Positions 6,878-8,971 of a stretch of 8,971 bases of DNA are shown one piece after another; the first letter of the stretch is position 1; every line of letters begins with the position of its first letter. Below the pieces are notes generated by a model that worked only from the letters and a program-made list of their open reading frames with translations, was not told the origin of the DNA and did no database searches. The translations under genes and the position numbers were made by a program. Source of the stretch: Pseudomonadota bacterium (lineage in GTDB: Bacteria > Pseudomonadota > Gammaproteobacteria > Enterobacterales > Enterobacteriaceae). The DNA is taken from the NCBI GenBank assembly GCA_023454395.1, contig JAEYFY010000084.1, positions 1 through 8,971 of the forward strand, written 5' to 3'.

Positions 6878-7582
6878 AAACCCTGCTTTAATAAAATGCG
6901 CTTTAGCATAAGGAGATAATATCTCCTGATATAAACTATAAGCCTGAGAGTGAATAAGTGTTGCACAATAGTGTGCGGTAACATTAAAAGGCTTTGGAAT
7001 ATCGAATATCTTTAATTCAGGAAATTGGCTTAATTGTGCTTGGTAGTGCTGATAACCAATAAATGCGTCCGCCTGATGTGTGGCAATTAAATAGTGTGCA
7101 GCCATCCTACCTTGAGGAATAATAAGTGAATGCTTACCTCCAACCAAAGAAAGCGCTCGCATTTTTAATGCCTGACTTAACAGTGGATTAATTTGCGCAA
7201 TATTATCAAATAGTTGCCAACTATAATCCCCTGATGGATCTGCTTTGGGAGTGGATATCGCTAATTTTAATGCGGTATTTGATAATACACTAAGCCAGTT
7301 ATCTTCTTTATTTACAGCAGTACAACGAGCGGTAATGCAAAGCTGATTGGCAATAAAAGGGGCATATTGTAGAGCGAAACCTTTATCAATTAATTGCTTT
7401 GCATTACTTTCATCCGCTGAAAGAAACAAATGACAGGTTTCCCCTTGTTCAATCCGTTGACGCAAAAGTCCAGCAGGTCCAAATGTAAGCGCCCACTTTT
7501 CACCTGTTTTTTGCTGATGATGCTCAATAAAAGCAGGTAGTGTCGTTTTTAAGCTACCTGCTGCAAAAAGGGAAAATGTCAT
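6863..7582 (-). CDS. ModA-like substrate-binding protein without signal peptide
   Basis: A 239-residue protein of the ModA-type (class II) periplasmic-binding fold. Visible motifs: FSLFAAGSLK at 3-12, with a serine where ModA binds oxyanion; TFGPAGLLRQRIEQG at 33-47, in place of the SS-containing ModA loop; ADESNAKQL at 56-64; STPKADPSGDYSW at 110-122; and FIGY at 174-177. The GPAG and DPSGDYxW pair marks a ModA-like subfamily that databases, as I recall, often label molybdate-binding. Unlike ModA it starts directly with the mature fold: no signal peptide is visible from the ATG at 7582 or in the 19 extra residues from an ATG at 7639. I prefer 7582, which has an AGGAT Shine-Dalgarno and begins just after the upstream gene ends (11 bases between). 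It is the second gene of a two-gene operon. Likely ligand: molybdate or tungstate (inference). Whether it acts in the cytoplasm is open. Confidence 0.75.
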   Translation of the reverse strand: MTFSLFAAGSLKTTLPAFIEHHQQKTGEKWALTFGPAGLLRQRIEQGETCHLFLSADESNAKQLIDKGFALQYAPFIANQLCITARCTAVNKEDNWLSVLSNTALKLAISTPKADPSGDYSWQLFDNIAQINPLLSQALKMRALSLVGGKHSLIIPQGRMAAHYLIATHQADAFIGYQHYQAQLSQFPELKIFDIPKPFNVTAHYCATLIHSQAYSLYQEILSPYAKAHFIKAGFLPLS

Positions 7583-7593
7583 AGTGTTATATC

Positions 7594-8646
7594 CTATTCC
7601 TTCCCTTGATATTGAGTGCGATAGAATTTTTGATACCAATCATTAGCGGCTTTTTGCATATCAATATCGCTAAATTTTTCAGGGTAGAGTTTTTTTGCCA
7701 TCCACAATTCACCGATTGCCATGGCTTCTGGCATTGGATAACCCCATGCTTTTGCATATTCAGGCATTAAATAAATTCGGTTATTTTTAACTGCACTAAT
7801 CACTTGCCAACGAGTATCTTGTTTGATTTCATCAACAACTTGAGGGTATCTGTCCTGGATAAAGATAACTTCAGGGTTCCAATCAATAATTTGTTCAAGA
7901 GAAACTTGTTTATACCCTTTAACTGTTGATGCTGCGACGTTAAGGGCGCCAGCATGTTCCATCATAAGCCCTGTGTATTTTCCTGAGCCATAAGTGGTTA
8001 AATCAGGATTGGCCATATAGGCACGTACGCGTTGTTCTTTGGGGATATTTTGTAAGCGCTGACTAACTTGTTCACGCTGTTTAAAGGTATCGTTAACTAA
8101 TGCTTGTGCATTTTCTGATTTATTGACGATATCACCAATCAATAAAATCCCTTCTTTTAGCCCTTCGTTATAAGCCTGTTCTTCGTTTTGTAATGTTGGA
8201 TTAAGCTTTGATTTATCGTCGTTACTCTCTTTACGTAATGAAATTGCAACAACAGGAATACCCAATGCAGAAATCTTATCAATCATCTCTTTAGGGGCAT
8301 AATTGGTGACAAAGACGACTTGAGGTTGCAGTTTTACTAAGCTTTCAGCATCAAAACTGGTGAGATCGCCAACTTTAGGCGTTTTTTCTAGCGATGGTGC
8401 TAATTGTGCATACCCATCACCAAGTTGTTGCTTCCAGTTGGACATCACTCCAACAACTTTATCCGTTGCATCAAGTTGAACCAGTAAGTTTAGTGTTTGA
8501 TGTTGTAAAACCACCGTTCTTTCTACTTTGTCTGGAATGGTAACGGTGCGACCAATTTGGTCTACGATTTGTCTATCTGCATAAGAAAAAGAAGAGAGGG
8601 AGAGTAAGCCAATACCTAATAAACAGTGCTGTAATAATGCTTTCAT
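7594..8646 (-). CDS. Periplasmic class III substrate-binding protein, BtuF/MolA-like
   Basis: Exported binding protein of an ABC importer, Peripla_BP_2 fold (the family of BtuF, FecB and MolA). With the ATG at 8646 it has 350 residues. The first 23 form a good signal peptide: MK start, a hydrophobic core (LLGIGLLSLSSF) and an SYA|D cleavage site; the cysteine near the start is not in a lipobox. The mature part shows the class layout: DQIGRTVTIPDKVERTVV first strand, LVQLDATDKVVGV, PQVVFVTNY, an interdomain helix around YNEGLKEGILLIGDIV, then the second lobe with VSLEQIIDWNPEVIF, MPEYAKAWGYPMPEAMA and a basic C-terminus. It resembles Haemophilus MolA (molybdate/tungstate) more than siderophore or B12 proteins as I recall them; the ModA-like partner and the ModE-like operator upstream support this. 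An ATG two codons earlier (8652) is possible, but the AGG is better spaced for 8646. No permease or ATPase gene adjoins it. Confidence 0.75.
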   Translation of the reverse strand: MKALLQHCLLGIGLLSLSSFSYADRQIVDQIGRTVTIPDKVERTVVLQHQTLNLLVQLDATDKVVGVMSNWKQQLGDGYAQLAPSLEKTPKVGDLTSFDAESLVKLQPQVVFVTNYAPKEMIDKISALGIPVVAISLRKESNDDKSKLNPTLQNEEQAYNEGLKEGILLIGDIVNKSENAQALVNDTFKQREQVSQRLQNIPKEQRVRAYMANPDLTTYGSGKYTGLMMEHAGALNVAASTVKGYKQVSLEQIIDWNPEVIFIQDRYPQVVDEIKQDTRWQVISAVKNNRIYLMPEYAKAWGYPMPEAMAIGELWMAKKLYPEKFSDIDMQKAANDWYQKFYRTQYQGKE

Positions 8647-8666
8647 AGTCATAAACCTAAGTTAAT

Positions 8667-8694
8667 ATCGCTGTATAATAAAATATACAGCTAA
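8667..8694. promoter_or_regulatory. Inverted repeat resembling a ModE (molybdate) operator
   Basis: GCTGTATA (8670-8677) and TATACAGC (8684-8691) form a perfect 8-bp inverted repeat with a 6-base spacer. With flanks it reads ATCGCTGTATA-N6-TATACAGCTAA. The ModE consensus, as I recall it, is ATCGnTATATA-N6-TATATAACGAT; the left arm differs at one defined position and the right arm matches 7 of 11. It lies about 20 bases upstream of the binding-protein gene and overlaps its likely -10 (TATTTT on the minus strand, with TTGCTG 16 bases upstream), as expected for repression by ModE-molybdate. The repeat is certain; the regulator is inferred. Confidence 0.6.
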
Positions 8695-8780
8695 AAATAG
8701 ACAGCAAGTATTATTTTGGCTCAAACTTTAATCATATAAGATGTGTAATCACTTTTATTAGCTTAATTTTTTACTCAACC

Positions 8781-8808
8781 CTTGAAACTTGCTTAACTAT
8801 CCCCACTT
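8781..8808 (+). promoter_or_regulatory. Sigma-32 heat-shock promoter of htpG
   Basis: CTTGAAA (8781-8787), a 13-base spacer, then CCCCACTT (8801-8808) fit the sigma-32 consensus (CTTGAAA, 11-16 bases, CCCCATnT) with a single difference in the -10. It sits 49 bases before the htpG ATG, consistent with the known heat-shock control of htpG in enterobacteria. Confidence 0.88.
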
Positions 8809-8857
8809 TTTATTCATATTGATTTTTTTCGCCAAATTAGGATTAATTGAGGTAAAA

Positions 8858-8971
8858 ATGAGTATGAAAGGTCAGGAAACAAGAGGATTTCAGTCAGAAG
8901 TTAAACAACTTCTTCAATTAATGATCCATTCTCTTTACTCCAATAAAGAAATTTTCCTTCGCGAATTGATT
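8858..8971 (+). CDS. htpG: HtpG, Hsp90 chaperone, N-terminal fragment
   Basis: The first 38 codons of bacterial Hsp90, an ATP-dependent cytoplasmic chaperone; the gene runs off the right edge. The fragment contains [35 protein letters not shown], which is almost identical to the E. coli HtpG N-terminus, including the ATPase-lid-proximal helix and the E of FLRELI that begins the nucleotide-binding GHKL motif. The ATG at 8858 has a GAGG Shine-Dalgarno at 5-base spacing and gives an MSMKGQ start. The ATG at 8864 would match the E. coli start (MKGQE) but with an 11-base spacing; either is possible. A sigma-32 promoter lies upstream. Divergent from the binding-protein operon. Confidence 0.95.
   Translation, partial: MSMKGQETRGFQSEVKQLLQLMIHSLYSNKEIFLRELI

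Noticed and set aside
7583..7639. Upstream in-frame ATG extending the ModA-like protein by 19 residues
   Set aside because: It overlaps the end of the preceding gene, lacks a hydrophobic signal core, and the ATG at 7582 fits the fold start and has its own Shine-Dalgarno.

Overview
The window reads as the chromosome of an AT-rich gammaproteobacterium of the Morganellaceae type (Proteus or a close relative). PurT, HtpG, RarD and the sucrose (csc) proteins are all enterobacterial in character, but the base composition is much more AT-rich than in Escherichia or Klebsiella. No transposase, integrase, tRNA, rRNA or CRISPR array is visible. This judgement rests on protein resemblance recalled from memory; no search was run.

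Layout. Positions 1-139 (minus) hold the start of a probable response regulator cut by the window edge. A gene-free AT-rich stretch follows (140-607). Positions 608-4360 form a non-PTS sucrose locus: cscR (LacI-type repressor, plus), cscA (GH32 sucrose hydrolase, minus) and cscK (PfkB fructokinase, plus). cscR and cscA converge over a 10-bp hairpin and six perfect copies of a 7-bp repeat. cscA and cscK diverge from a region with two near-perfect palindromes that look like CscR operators; one lies over the -10 of the cscK promoter. The sucrose permease gene cscB, which completes the E. coli csc set, is absent from the window. Next come a RarD-type EamA transporter (4594-5505) and purT (5639-6826), the latter preceded by a 14/16 match to the PurR box.

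On the minus strand (8652 to 6863), running towards purT, is a two-gene operon. It encodes an exported class III (BtuF/MolA-like) substrate-binding protein followed by a ModA-like protein that appears to have no signal peptide. The first gene is preceded by a perfect 8-6-8 inverted repeat that, with its flanks, resembles a ModE molybdate operator. Protein types and operator together point to molybdate or tungstate uptake or sensing, but no permease or ATPase gene accompanies the pair. The window closes with the start of htpG (8858 onward) behind a clear sigma-32 heat-shock promoter.

The parts most worth following up are the two-binding-protein operon with its Mo-box-like operator and cytoplasmic ModA-like product, and the csc locus that lacks its own transporter.
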